Notes: generated by a model from the letters alone, not told the origin. DNA of 10,798 bases from Ruminococcus flavefaciens (GCA_004556875.1 SFFP01000047.1:1-10798); one strand, 5' to 3'; shown: positions 1 through 6,339, counted from the first letter of the stretch. Program-made: numbers and translations.

Positions 1-1098
1 GACGTATCCGAAAATGAGCTTCTCATGTGGGTAGCTGATATGGATTTCCGAACAGCTCCTGAAATAACAGAAGCTATTGTAAAACGTGCAGAACACGGAG
101 TTTTCGGGTATACAGACGTTCCCGATGAATGGTATGAAGCTTATATCAGCTGGTGGAAAGAACGTCATAATATAGAATACAGGAAAAGTCAGCTAATATT
201 CAGTACGGGCGTGATACCGATAATATCAAGCTGTGTTCGAAAGCTTACTACTGCGGCGGAAAATGTTCTCATAATGACACCTGTGTACAATATTTTCTAC
301 AATTGTATACGAAATAACGGCAGAAATGTGCTTGAGTGCCCTATGAAGTACGAAAGCGGAAACTACAGTATCGACTGGGAAGCCCTTGAAGCTGCAATGG
401 CTTACCCTCAGACTACGCTTATGCTTCTTTGTAATCCTCATAATCCTATTGGCAGGATATGGGATAAAGAGACTCTTTCACGTATAGGAGATCTTGCATA
501 TGATAACGGAGTAGTTGTCATTTCCGACGAGATACACTGTGATATTACTGACCCGAATAAGAGTTATGTTCCGTTTGCGTCTGTTTCTGAAAAGTGTGCT
601 GATAACTGTGTTGTGTGTATCTCTCCGACAAAGGCGTTCAATCTTGCTGGATTGCAGACTGCGGCGGCTGTTGTTCCGAATAACAGACTTCGTCACAAAG
701 TTTGGAGAGCACTTAACACCGATGAAGTTGCAGAGCCGAATGCTTTTGCAATACAGGCGGCTGTTGCGGCGTTTACTCAAGGCGGAGAATGGCTAGATCA
801 GCTTAGAGAGTACATTTTCGGCAACAAAAAATGTGCTGCTGAGTTTATAGAAAAGGAGCTTCCGCAGATAAGGCTCATAAGCTCAGAAGCTACCTATCTT
901 CTCTGGCTTGACTGCTCAGTACTGGGAATGGAGTCCCGTCAGCTTGCAAAGCATATCCGTACATCAACGGGACTGTTTTTATCAAACGGTGAACAGTATG
1001 GAAACGGACGAGATTTTCTGCGCATGAATATAGCTTGTCCGCGGAGTATGCTGAATGATGGTTTAGAGCGTTTAAAAAAAGCCATAGAATTACTATAA
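1..1098 (+). CDS. MalY/PatB-family PLP-dependent C-S lyase/aminotransferase (5' partial)
   Basis: A fold-type I PLP enzyme of the MalY/PatB group, cytosolic. Characterised members cleave C-S bonds (cystathionine or cysteine beta-lyase); some act as aminotransferases. The reading frame is open from base 1, and the residues before Met25 (DVSENELL) lead directly into MWVADMDF, a block that normally lies about 30-40 residues inside the protein, so the true start is left of the window and ATG at 25 is internal. About 365 codons are visible. Family blocks in order: FGYTDVPDEWYEA; the STGVIP segment; CNPHNPIGR (PLP/substrate contacts); SDEIHCDI with the Asp that pairs with the pyridine nitrogen; and SPTKAFNLAG, where the Lys encoded at 631-633 should form the Schiff base. 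The C-terminus FLRMNIACPR carries the carboxylate-binding Arg. The frame is intact to TAA and followed by a hairpin terminator. The substrate cannot be read from sequence, so no symbol is given. Confidence 0.9.
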   Translation, partial: DVSENELLMWVADMDFRTAPEITEAIVKRAEHGVFGYTDVPDEWYEAYISWWKERHNIEYRKSQLIFSTGVIPIISSCVRKLTTAAENVLIMTPVYNIFYNCIRNNGRNVLECPMKYESGNYSIDWEALEAAMAYPQTTLMLLCNPHNPIGRIWDKETLSRIGDLAYDNGVVVISDEIHCDITDPNKSYVPFASVSEKCADNCVVCISPTKAFNLAGLQTAAAVVPNNRLRHKVWRALNTDEVAEPNAFAIQAAVAAFTQGGEWLDQLREYIFGNKKCAAEFIEKELPQIRLISSEATYLLWLDCSVLGMESRQLAKHIRTSTGLFLSNGEQYGNGRDFLRMNIACPRSMLNDGLERLKKAIELL

Positions 1099-1106
1099 TA
1101 ACTATG

Positions 1107-1131
1107 AGGACTGCTTTGCGGCAGTCCTTTT
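1107..1131 (+). terminator. Rho-independent terminator of the PLP enzyme gene
   Basis: An 8-bp perfect stem, AGGACTGC (1107-1114) with GCAGTCCT (1121-1128), closes a 6-nt loop and runs into four T residues. It lies 8 nt after the stop codon. A second, much weaker hairpin follows: GAGC 1139-1142 with GCTC 1150-1153, then five T residues at 1154-1158. It may act as a backup. Confidence 0.8.
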
Positions 1132-1182
1132 CTGTTTGGAGCGCGTTTTGCTCTTTTTGGAGTAGCGGAGTGCGAGTCGGCT

Positions 1183-1206
1183 TTGATATAATATCAATGT
1201 TATAAC
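1183..1206 (+). promoter_or_regulatory. Candidate flavodoxin promoter with an overlapping palindrome
   Basis: Two -10-like hexamers are present: TATAAT at 1187-1192 and an extended -10, TG-T-TATAAC, at 1198-1206. Neither has a good -35 at the usual 16-18 nt; the TTGATA at 1183-1188 is only 12 nt before TATAAC. The first hexamer sits inside a perfect 7-1-7 inverted repeat, TTGATAT-A-ATATCAA (1183-1197). That shape is typical of a dimeric repressor site covering a promoter. It does not match the 7-1-7 Fur or PerR consensus in register, so I name no regulator. A promoter here is likely because a terminator closes the upstream gene; the exact elements are uncertain. Confidence 0.5.
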
Positions 1207-1208
1207 GT

Positions 1209-1263
1209 GCTAACAGCCGTTATTATTTTTGATTATAGGTTAGCTATGTCTAACAGAAAGGAA
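1209..1263 (+). promoter_or_regulatory. Flavodoxin leader with two competing small hairpins before the ribosome site
   Basis: GTTAGC at 1239-1244 can pair with GCTAAC at 1209-1214 (6 bp, 24-nt loop). Alternatively its first five bases pair with CTAAC at 1250-1254 (5 bp, 6-nt loop). The two pairings exclude each other. The second ends one base before AGAAAGGAA (1255-1263), the ribosome site of the flavodoxin gene. CTAACAG occurs as a direct repeat at 1210-1216 and 1250-1256. Stems this short may be chance in AT-rich sequence. Confidence 0.25.
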
Positions 1264-1273
1264 TGAATTAACT

Positions 1274-1696
1274 ATGAGTAAAGTAGCAGTAGTATACTGG
1301 AGCCAGACAGGCAATACAGAAGCTATGGCAAATGCAGTTGCAGACGGAGCAAAGGAAAAAGGTGCAGAGGTAGCACTTATGACTTCCGCAGATTTCAGCG
1401 CTGACGATGTTGCTAACTATGATGCCATCGCATTCGGCTGCCCTGCAATGGGAGCTGAAGTTCTTGAAGAAGATGAATTCCAGCCTCTCTGGGATGCTTG
1501 CAAGGCAAATCTCAGCGGCAAGAAGATCGTTCTCTTCGGCTCATACGGCTGGGGCGACGGTGAATGGATGAGAAACTGGGAAGAGGATGCTAAGGGCGCA
1601 GGCGCTGTTCTCGCAGCAGACTGCCTCACAGTAAACGAAGCTCCCGATGATGATGCAGTTGCAAATTGCAAGGCACTTGGTGCAGCTATCGCATAA
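1274..1696 (+). CDS. Short-chain flavodoxin
   Basis: A small cytosolic FMN electron carrier of 140 aa, the usual size of short-chain flavodoxins in fermentative Clostridia. In such organisms it can replace ferredoxin between pyruvate oxidoreductase, hydrogenase and other redox enzymes; the partner here is unknown. The phosphate-binding loop is visible at residues 10-15 (S-Q-T-G-N-T) after the first beta strand KVAVVYW. The isoalloxazine loops are GCPAMGAEVLEEDEF (about 55-69) and GSYGWGDGEWM (89-99), where the Trp and Gly residues are typical of the Megasphaera/Clostridium type. The start is ATG with AGAAAGGAA about 10 nt upstream. It stands alone, with terminators before and after it, so it is probably monocistronic. 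Codon use (GCA, AAG, CTC, GGC) looks more biased than in the neighbours, which fits high expression. Confidence 0.93.
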   Translation: MSKVAVVYWSQTGNTEAMANAVADGAKEKGAEVALMTSADFSADDVANYDAIAFGCPAMGAEVLEEDEFQPLWDACKANLSGKKIVLFGSYGWGDGEWMRNWEEDAKGAGAVLAADCLTVNEAPDDDAVANCKALGAAIA

Positions 1697-1728
1697 TCAA
1701 AGCTTGAGTCTCTCTCAAAAATAGAAGA

Positions 1729-1759
1729 AAAACAGCACTGCGAAAGCGGTGCTGTTTTT
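1729..1759 (+). terminator. Strong Rho-independent terminator of the flavodoxin gene
   Basis: A 13-bp stem with one G-T pair joins AAAACAGCACTGC (1729-1741) to GCGGTGCTGTTTT (1746-1758) across a GAAA tetraloop, and a T-run follows. It starts 33 nt after the flavodoxin stop. Because the 5' arm begins with A residues, the structure also reads as a terminator on the minus strand and could back up ackA termination. Confidence 0.9.
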
Positions 1760-1769
1760 CTGTAAAAAG

Positions 1770-1798
1770 AAAAGGAGCCTGTCGAACGGACTCCTTTT
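1770..1798 (-). terminator. Second bidirectional hairpin, probable ackA terminator
   Basis: AAAAGGAG (1770-1777) pairs with CTCCTTTT (1791-1798). After one C-A mismatch the stem continues with four more pairs to a 3-nt loop. The minus strand reads the stem and then TTTT followed by C and five more T residues, a good terminator for ackA, whose stop lies about 110 nt upstream on that strand. Together with the hairpin at 1729-1759 it separates the convergent flavodoxin and ackA transcripts. Confidence 0.75.
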
Positions 1799-1811
1799 GC
1801 TTAATATGTGG

Positions 1812-1840
1812 TTGATATTTTTACAGCTATATGTTATAAG
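1812..1840 (+). promoter_or_regulatory. Sigma70-like promoter module 1 (no gene downstream on its strand)
   Basis: TTGATA (1812-1817), a 17-nt spacer, then TATAAG (1835-1840) preceded by an extended -10 TG at 1832-1833. It points right, towards the 3' end of the opposite-strand ackA. No + strand gene begins until 3338. A 9-bp inverted repeat with one G-T pair, AAGTGCGGC (1838-1846) and GCCGCATTT (1872-1880), overlaps the end of this module and stops just before the next one. Confidence 0.5.
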
Positions 1841-1881
1841 TGCGGCTAAGATATCCGAACATAACTTTTACGCCGCATTTC

Positions 1882-1910
1882 TTGCTATTTCTGTAATTAT
1901 ATGTTATAAT
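1882..1910 (+). promoter_or_regulatory. Sigma70-like promoter module 2, a repeat of module 1
   Basis: TTGCTA (1882-1887), a 17-nt spacer, then TATAAT (1905-1910) with an extended -10 TG at 1902-1903. Positions 1881-1910 match 1811-1840 at 22 of 30 bases, including an identical 12-mer TATATGTTATAA exactly 70 bp apart. The -10 reaches the last codon region of ackA (stop complement at 1910-1912), so a transcript would start at about 1917 and be antisense to ackA. Confidence 0.5.
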
Positions 1911-1913
1911 TAC
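1893..1913. repeat. Perfect 9-3-9 inverted repeat over the ackA stop codon
   Basis: GTAATTATA (1893-1901), TGT, TATAATTAC (1905-1913). All pairs but two are A-T and no T-run follows on the minus strand, so it is not a convincing terminator. It may form a weak hairpin protecting the 3' end of ackA mRNA, or be a protein site over the -10 of promoter module 2. Confidence 0.6.
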
Positions 1914-3109
1914 TTGGAAATGAGAGCGAGAGTATCTCTTGCGATAAGAAGCTCTTCATTTGTAGGAACGATCCAAACTTCGATCTTTGACTCAGGTGTA
2001 GAGATCTTTGTGAGCTTGCCTCTGATAGTGCGGTTAAGAGCCTCATCTATCTTTATTCCGAAGTAATCCATGTTCTGGCAAACAGCCTCTCTTACTTCCC
2101 ATGAGTTCTCACCGATACCGCCTGTGAAGAGGATAGCGTCAACGCCGTTCATAGCAGCAGCGTAAGCGCCGATGTACTTCTGGATCTCGTATGTGAGCAT
2201 ATCAGAAACGAGCTGTGCCTTTTTGTTGCCGTTGTTAGCAGCTTCCTGAATGTCACGGTTATCAGAACCAACGCCTGAAACGCCGAGGAAACCTGACTTC
2301 TTGTTCATATATTCGCTCATCTGTGAAGGAGTAAAGCCGTGCTTGTCAGCAACAAATGTTACAGCAGATGGGTCAACAGAACCTGTTCTTGTACCCATAA
2401 CAACACCGTCAAGAGGAGTAAAGCCCATAGATGTATCAACTGACTTTCCGCCGTCAACAGCTGTGATCGAAGAACCGTTGCCGAGGTGACATGAAACGAT
2501 CTTGAGATCCTTTACGTCCTTGCCCATAGCGTCAGCAAGTGCCTTTGATACAAAGCGGTGTGATGTGCCGTGGAAACCGTACTTTCTTACGTGGAGCTTC
2601 TCATAATCATCATAGGGAAGACCGAACATATAAGCCTTTGGAGGCATTGTCTGGTGGAATGCTGTATCGAATACAACGACCTGAGGAACGTTTGCAGGGA
2701 TAACACTCTTACAAGCTCTGAGAGCGAGAGCGTGTGCGTGGTTGTGAACAGGAGCAAGCTCGCGAAGCTCGTCGATCTTGTCGATGACTTCATCTGTAAC
2801 GAGAACAGACTTGTCGAAAACGTCAGCACCCTGTACTATTCTGTGACCAACAGCAGATATAGCGTCCATGCTGTCGATAACCTTGGCATCGCCCTTTGTG
2901 AGGCAGTCAACAAGCTTCATGAAAGCTTCTGTATGTGTTGGGAATGCACAGTCCTCATCGAGAACTCTGCCGTCAGCAGTCTTGTGATTGATATGTCCGT
3001 CAATTCCGATACGGTCGCAGTTACCCTTGGCGATAACGCTCTCATCGCTCATGTCGATGAGCTGATACTTCAGGGAAGAGCTTCCTGCATTAACAACTAA
3101 GATGATCAT
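1910..3109 (-). CDS. ackA: Acetate kinase
   Basis: Cytosolic acetate kinase interconverting acetyl phosphate + ADP and acetate + ATP; in fermenters this is the ATP-yielding step of acetate production. It has 399 aa, full length for the family. The N-terminal signature is LVVNAGSSSLK (residues 4-14) with N7. Residues matching the known active site are visible: R90, H180 in KYGFHGTSHR, the phosphate loop HLGNGSS (208-214), R241 in GTRTGSVDP, FTGGIGEN (328-335), and E385 in PTNEELLIARD. The start is ATG at 3109-3107, with AAAGGAAA on the minus strand about 9-10 nt upstream. No pta lies beside it in this window, unlike the common pta-ackA arrangement, and it appears monocistronic. It diverges from tmcAL, whose product consumes acetate. 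Confidence 0.98.
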   Translation of the reverse strand: MIILVVNAGSSSLKYQLIDMSDESVIAKGNCDRIGIDGHINHKTADGRVLDEDCAFPTHTEAFMKLVDCLTKGDAKVIDSMDAISAVGHRIVQGADVFDKSVLVTDEVIDKIDELRELAPVHNHAHALALRACKSVIPANVPQVVVFDTAFHQTMPPKAYMFGLPYDDYEKLHVRKYGFHGTSHRFVSKALADAMGKDVKDLKIVSCHLGNGSSITAVDGGKSVDTSMGFTPLDGVVMGTRTGSVDPSAVTFVADKHGFTPSQMSEYMNKKSGFLGVSGVGSDNRDIQEAANNGNKKAQLVSDMLTYEIQKYIGAYAAAMNGVDAILFTGGIGENSWEVREAVCQNMDYFGIKIDEALNRTIRGKLTKISTPESKIEVWIVPTNEELLIARDTLALISK

Positions 3110-3147
3110 ATATGTAATTTCCTTTCAAAAATGATTTTGCATATATT

Positions 3148-3175
3148 ATTATATACTATTTTTTGAAAATTGCAA
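3148..3175 (-). promoter_or_regulatory. ackA: Candidate ackA promoter
   Basis: Read on the minus strand, TTGCAA (3175-3170) is followed after 16 nt by a perfect TATAAT (3153-3148). Transcription would start at about 3141, giving a leader of about 30 nt that holds the AAAGGAAA ribosome site. The region is very AT-rich, so chance matches are possible. Confidence 0.6.
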
Positions 3176-3197
3176 GTACTTTTTGCAAATTTAACTT

Positions 3198-3203
3198 TAT
3201 AAT
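3198..3203 (+). promoter_or_regulatory. Possible -10 element for the tmcAL-rsmI operon
   Basis: A perfect TATAAT on the + strand, 45 bp from the ackA -10 on the other strand. No recognisable -35 lies 15-18 nt before it; the nearest TTGCAA copies, at 3170-3175 and 3183-3188, are at the wrong distance. The leader would be about 130 nt, with one small hairpin (CGGC and GCCG around 3241-3252). I see no riboswitch. Confidence 0.35.
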
Positions 3204-3337
3204 ACGTAACAAAAAGGTGAAAATAAGCGTGATCGGTGCGGCAAAATGCCGAAAACCATGTGTAAATCAATAAATATTCTGTAAAGTTAATTAAAATTTG
3301 ATGAAAAACATTGAAATTTGTGAGAAGAGGTAGTAAA

Positions 3338-4531
3338 ATGAAAGTCAGTGGGATAATCTGTGAGTATAATCCGTTCCATAACGGTCATCTTTATCATATA
3401 CAAAAGACGCGCGAAAACGGAGCTGATCATATTGTCGCGGTAATGAGCGGTAATTTCGTTCAGCGCGGTGATACAGCTGTTATCGACAAGCTTGAAAGAG
3501 CGCGTCTTGCAGTACGTTCGGGGGCGGATCTTGTGATAGAACTGCCTGTACAGTACAGTATCGCGTCAGCCGAGGGATTTGCCACAGGAGCTGTTTATCT
3601 TCTTGATGCTCTTGGGGCAGTGGACGAGCTTTCTTTCGGAAGCGAGTGTGGAGATGCGGATACTCTTCTGAAAGCTATGGAGACTGTTAATACTACTGCT
3701 GTTTCTCATGCTGACGAGATAAAGAGTATAATGGAAAAGGGGTATACATATCCGCGTGCGCTTAGCTCTGTGGTCAATGGTATTGATCCCGAAGCGGCGG
3801 CTATAATCTCAGAGCCGAATAATCTGCTGGCAATAGAATACCTTAAAGCTTTGAAAAAGCTTGAGTCTCCGATAAAGCCGTTTACAATAAAGCGTTTCAG
3901 CGCTCAGCATGACGGCAAAAAAGCAGAGGACGGCTTTGCAAGCGCATCTTTTCTGCGTGAAAGGATACAGAAAAATGCAGATATTTCAGAATTTACAACA
4001 TCTGAATGGGCAGCAGCTATCTCTGCAGCGCTTTCAAAAGGCGAAACAGCTTCGCTTAGCAGGCTTGAAAGGGTCATACTGTATAAGCTCAGAAGCTCAA
4101 CGACTGATGAGATATCACAGATATATGATGTAGGTCAGGGACTTGAACACCGTATTTATGGGGCACGAATGGCAGGCTCGCTTGATGAGCTGCTGTTTAC
4201 GGTAAAGACAAAAAGGTACACTATGGCAAGGATAAGACGTATAATCCTTGCATTACTGATAGGGATAACAAAAGAGGATATGAGGAAGCTTCCGCCATAT
4301 GGCAGGATACTTGCGTTCAACGAAAGAGGAAGAGAAATTCTTGCTCGTGCAAAGGGTGCGGCTAAGATACCTTTTGCGTCGTCTATCGCAAAACTGTCAC
4401 AGCTTGGGGATATTGCTGAAAGGTTTGCGGAACTCGAGATCAGGGCATCTGATATATATGGTCTTGCTCTTGAGACTGTAACTTCTGCACAGAAGGATTA
4501 CAGGGCGAAAATTATGATAGATATGGAGTAG
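3338..4531 (+). CDS. tmcAL: tRNA(Met) cytidine acetate ligase TmcAL
   Basis: The Firmicutes enzyme (YlbM family) that makes N4-acetylcytidine at wobble position 34 of elongator tRNA-Met. It activates free acetate with ATP to acetyl-AMP and does not use acetyl-CoA. The product is 397 aa. The N-terminal nucleotidyltransferase fold starts VSGIICEYNPFHNGH, with the HxGH motif at residues 14-17. Family blocks follow: SGNFVQRGD (37-45), IELPVQYS, SFGSECGD (99-106) and EPNNLLAIEYLKAL. I chose ATG 3338 because AGAAGAGG lies 7 nt upstream and the family begins MKVSGIICEYNP. An in-frame TTG at 3311 would add nine poor residues and has no ribosome site. It is the first gene of the operon; the next gene starts 4 nt after its stop. 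Confidence 0.95.
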   Translation: MKVSGIICEYNPFHNGHLYHIQKTRENGADHIVAVMSGNFVQRGDTAVIDKLERARLAVRSGADLVIELPVQYSIASAEGFATGAVYLLDALGAVDELSFGSECGDADTLLKAMETVNTTAVSHADEIKSIMEKGYTYPRALSSVVNGIDPEAAAIISEPNNLLAIEYLKALKKLESPIKPFTIKRFSAQHDGKKAEDGFASASFLRERIQKNADISEFTTSEWAAAISAALSKGETASLSRLERVILYKLRSSTTDEISQIYDVGQGLEHRIYGARMAGSLDELLFTVKTKRYTMARIRRIILALLIGITKEDMRKLPPYGRILAFNERGREILARAKGAAKIPFASSIAKLSQLGDIAERFAELEIRASDIYGLALETVTSAQKDYRAKIMIDME

Positions 4532-4535
4532 AAAA

Positions 4536-5648
4536 ATGATAGGTGACTTTCTTGCGAAAGCGGCTGTTGCTGCAGTGGCTTTGGTAACAATGGCATCATG
4601 TGGAAAGAGGACAGAACTATCAGTTTCAGGATATGACAATACATCAAATGTGAAAGTTACAGAGAAAAAGAATGTGAAAGACGACGAAGAAAAAGACAAG
4701 ACTGAAAAAGATCCGTCTGAGGAAGTATTCAAGCTTGATATAAGCGTAAAATCAGATGAGTCTTTTCCAAATAAATATGTAACAGAAGGCTTTAATACAG
4801 TTATGCAGCTGCCTGAGCTTCCCACAGGCTGTGAAGTTACTGCACTGTGTGAGCTTCTCAATTATCTCGGATTTGACATAGATAAAGTCACACTTGCCGA
4901 CGAATTCATGCCGATGGACAATAACGGCGTGACGACAATGAGAGAAGCATACATAGGCGATCCTAAATCCGAAGAAGGATTTGGCTGTTTCACGCCTGTT
5001 ATCGTTCAGACAGCCGATGATTATTTTGAGTCGGTCAAGTCGCCGTGCTATGCTGTAGACATGACAGGAAGATCACTCAGGGAACTGTTTTATCAGATCG
5101 CACAGGGCAGACCTGTTGTGGTATGGAGTACTATCGACCTTATAATAAGTCCGTCTATTTACAGATGGACGACCTATGAGGGCGAGGAAATGTGGTTCAA
5201 CGATTTTCAGCATTGTGTGGTCGTTTACGGCTATGATTATGATGAAAACGTCGTTCATGTTGCAGATCCGCTGAAAGGCAATGTGAAGTACAACATGGAC
5301 GATTTCAATAAAGCATATGAGCTTATGGGAAATCAGGCTGTACTCGTGTGCGGCAACTCAGAGACAAAAGGCAAGCTCGTAAAACTTGAGGACAAACCGC
5401 AGTCTCAGTTTCTGAGCAGAAATAAGGCTGAACGCAAGCTTGCTGAGGAAGAAGAGGCAAGACGCAAAGCCGAAGAGGAAGAGCGTAAAAAGGCTGAGGA
5501 AGAAGAGGCTAAGAGAAGAGCTGAAGAAGAAAAACAGCCTGAGCCTGCACCTGATGAAGAGCCTGTTGCTGAGCCTGCGCCGGATGAGGAGCCGCCACTC
5601 GAAGAAGAAGCTGATGAAGACAACGGTTCTGAGGAGGAACAGGAGTAG
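4536..5648 (+). CDS. Predicted lipoprotein, C39-like cysteine peptidase fold with an acidic coiled-coil tail
   Basis: A 370-aa predicted exported lipoprotein. The hydrophobic segment (about 5-20) ends in a lipobox-like T-M-A-S-C with Cys22; the n-region is weakly charged, so lipidation is probable but not certain. A charged linker spans about 40-75. The domain at about 84-275 resembles the Peptidase_C39_2 family. Candidate catalytic residues are Q91 (oxyanion), C99 in LPTGCEVTALCELL, H226 in FQHCVVVYGYD, and D245 in VHVADPLKG; GRPVVVWSTIDL is also typical. From about 297 to 333 lies a Glu/Lys/Arg/Ala heptad-like stretch, probably coiled coil or single helix. A Pro-Glu tail follows with two EPAPDEEP copies and an acidic end. 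The substrate is unknown; cell-surface peptide or wall processing is possible. GGAG sits 7 nt before ATG, inside the end of tmcAL, so translation is probably coupled. Confidence 0.8.
   Translation: MIGDFLAKAAVAAVALVTMASCGKRTELSVSGYDNTSNVKVTEKKNVKDDEEKDKTEKDPSEEVFKLDISVKSDESFPNKYVTEGFNTVMQLPELPTGCEVTALCELLNYLGFDIDKVTLADEFMPMDNNGVTTMREAYIGDPKSEEGFGCFTPVIVQTADDYFESVKSPCYAVDMTGRSLRELFYQIAQGRPVVVWSTIDLIISPSIYRWTTYEGEEMWFNDFQHCVVVYGYDYDENVVHVADPLKGNVKYNMDDFNKAYELMGNQAVLVCGNSETKGKLVKLEDKPQSQFLSRNKAERKLAEEEEARRKAEEEERKKAEEEEAKRRAEEEKQPEPAPDEEPVAEPAPDEEPPLEEEADEDNGSEEEQE
5432..5595 (+). repeat. Imperfect in-frame repeats encoding the charged tail
   Basis: The 17-mer GCTGAGGAAGAAGAGGC occurs exactly at about 5440 and about 5493, with degenerate copies between and after. 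They encode AEEE(E/K)-type units. A second pair of units encodes EPAPDEEP twice, at about 5540-5592. Such purine-rich repeats can expand or contract by slippage, so tail length may vary between strains. Confidence 0.6.
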
Positions 5649-5650
5649 TT

Positions 5651-6295
5651 TTGATAAAAGGTGTTATTTTCGACCTTGACGGTACGCTGCTTGATTCAAT
5701 GACGGTCTGGAGCAGTATCGACAGGGAATTTCTTTTAGAAAACGGCGTTGCGCCGCCGTCTGATATATCTGATATAGTCAAAAAAATGACTGTAGATGAA
5801 TCATCGCAGTATTTCATAGACCGCTTCGGACTAAGCTGTACAAAGGAGTATGTGATACATCGTATAGAGGAAATGGTTCGTCAGCGCTATGAAGAACAGA
5901 TACCGCTGAAACCTCACGCTGTTGAGATAATGGACTATTTTGACAGCAGATGTATACCTTACGGAGTGGCAACGGCTACTTATAAGGGACTTGCAAAGGC
6001 AGCGCTTAGCCGCTGCGGAGTATATGAGCGTATACGTTTTCTTCTCACTGACAGTGAATACCCTATGGGCAAGAATTTTCCCGATATTTTCCTCGGCGGA
6101 GCAAAGCTTCTTGGGACAAGCCCCGATGAAACTCTCGTTGTTGAGGATTCACTGCACTGCATAGAGACCGCAAAAGCCGCAGGATTTATTACCGCAGGAG
6201 TTTATGATCCTGTTTCGGAAGCGGATGGCGAAGAGGTAAGAAAAATATCGGATCACTATGTCAGATCACTTGACGAGCTGGTAAATATAATTTAA
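5651..6295 (+). CDS. HAD-superfamily phosphatase (subfamily IA, beta-phosphoglucomutase-like)
   Basis: A 214-aa cytosolic HAD hydrolase. Motif I is DLDGT at residues 8-12, with D8 the nucleophile and D10 the acid/base. Motif II is the Thr pair in VATAT (about 106-110), motif III is K141, and motif IV is VVEDSLHCIETAKAAGF with E165-D166. A helical C1 cap lies at about 15-85. The usual K-P-x-P before D-x-F is here K-N-F-P-D-I-F. Members dephosphorylate sugar phosphates, nucleotides or other small metabolites, or interconvert phosphosugars; the substrate cannot be read here. TTG at 5651 is the only start that keeps motif I at the right distance, and AGGAG at 5641-5645 supports it. The start lies 2 nt after the previous stop, so translation is probably coupled. 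Confidence 0.88.
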   Translation: MIKGVIFDLDGTLLDSMTVWSSIDREFLLENGVAPPSDISDIVKKMTVDESSQYFIDRFGLSCTKEYVIHRIEEMVRQRYEEQIPLKPHAVEIMDYFDSRCIPYGVATATYKGLAKAALSRCGVYERIRFLLTDSEYPMGKNFPDIFLGGAKLLGTSPDETLVVEDSLHCIETAKAAGFITAGVYDPVSEADGEEVRKISDHYVRSLDELVNII

Positions 6296-6314
6296 GGGCG
6301 AACGATGTTCGCCC
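6296..6314 (+). repeat. Intercistronic hairpin between the HAD gene and mnmA
   Basis: A perfect 8-bp GC-rich stem, GGGCGAAC (6296-6303) and GTTCGCCC (6307-6314), with a 3-nt GAT spacer, begins at the first base after the HAD stop. The only T-run (6321-6324) is 6 nt away from the stem, so complete termination is unlikely. Partial termination, RNA processing or 3'-end protection within the operon is more likely. The mnmA ribosome site starts 12 nt downstream. Confidence 0.7.
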
Positions 6315-6339
6315 ATGCTGTTTTAAAAGGAGCATAAAG

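Noticed and set aside
25..27. ATG 25 as the true start of the PLP enzyme
   Set aside because: The frame is open upstream to base 1 and MWVADMDF is an internal block of the family, so the gene is cut by the window edge.
1893..1913. Palindrome at the ackA stop as its main terminator
   Set aside because: The stem is almost all A-T and no T-run follows on the minus strand. The hairpin at 1770-1798 is a better candidate.
1749..2066. Open frame of 105 codons beginning in the flavodoxin terminator
   Set aside because: It starts inside a terminator hairpin, crosses the second hairpin and runs antisense into ackA. Its hydrophobic look comes from AT-rich sequence.
2570..3100. Long open frame on the + strand inside ackA (176 codons)
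   Set aside because: It is antisense to an intact, strongly conserved acetate kinase, resembles no known family, and has no ribosome site. Codon bias of ackA explains the open frame.
3311..3337. TTG start for tmcAL nine codons upstream
   Set aside because: It has no ribosome site at a proper distance, and the added residues do not match the family. ATG 3338 has AGAAGAGG 7 nt upstream.
5405..5623. Ser-rich minus-strand open frame
   Set aside because: It is the complement of the Glu-rich repeat tail of the lipoprotein gene; the Ser run is GAA/GAG read in reverse.
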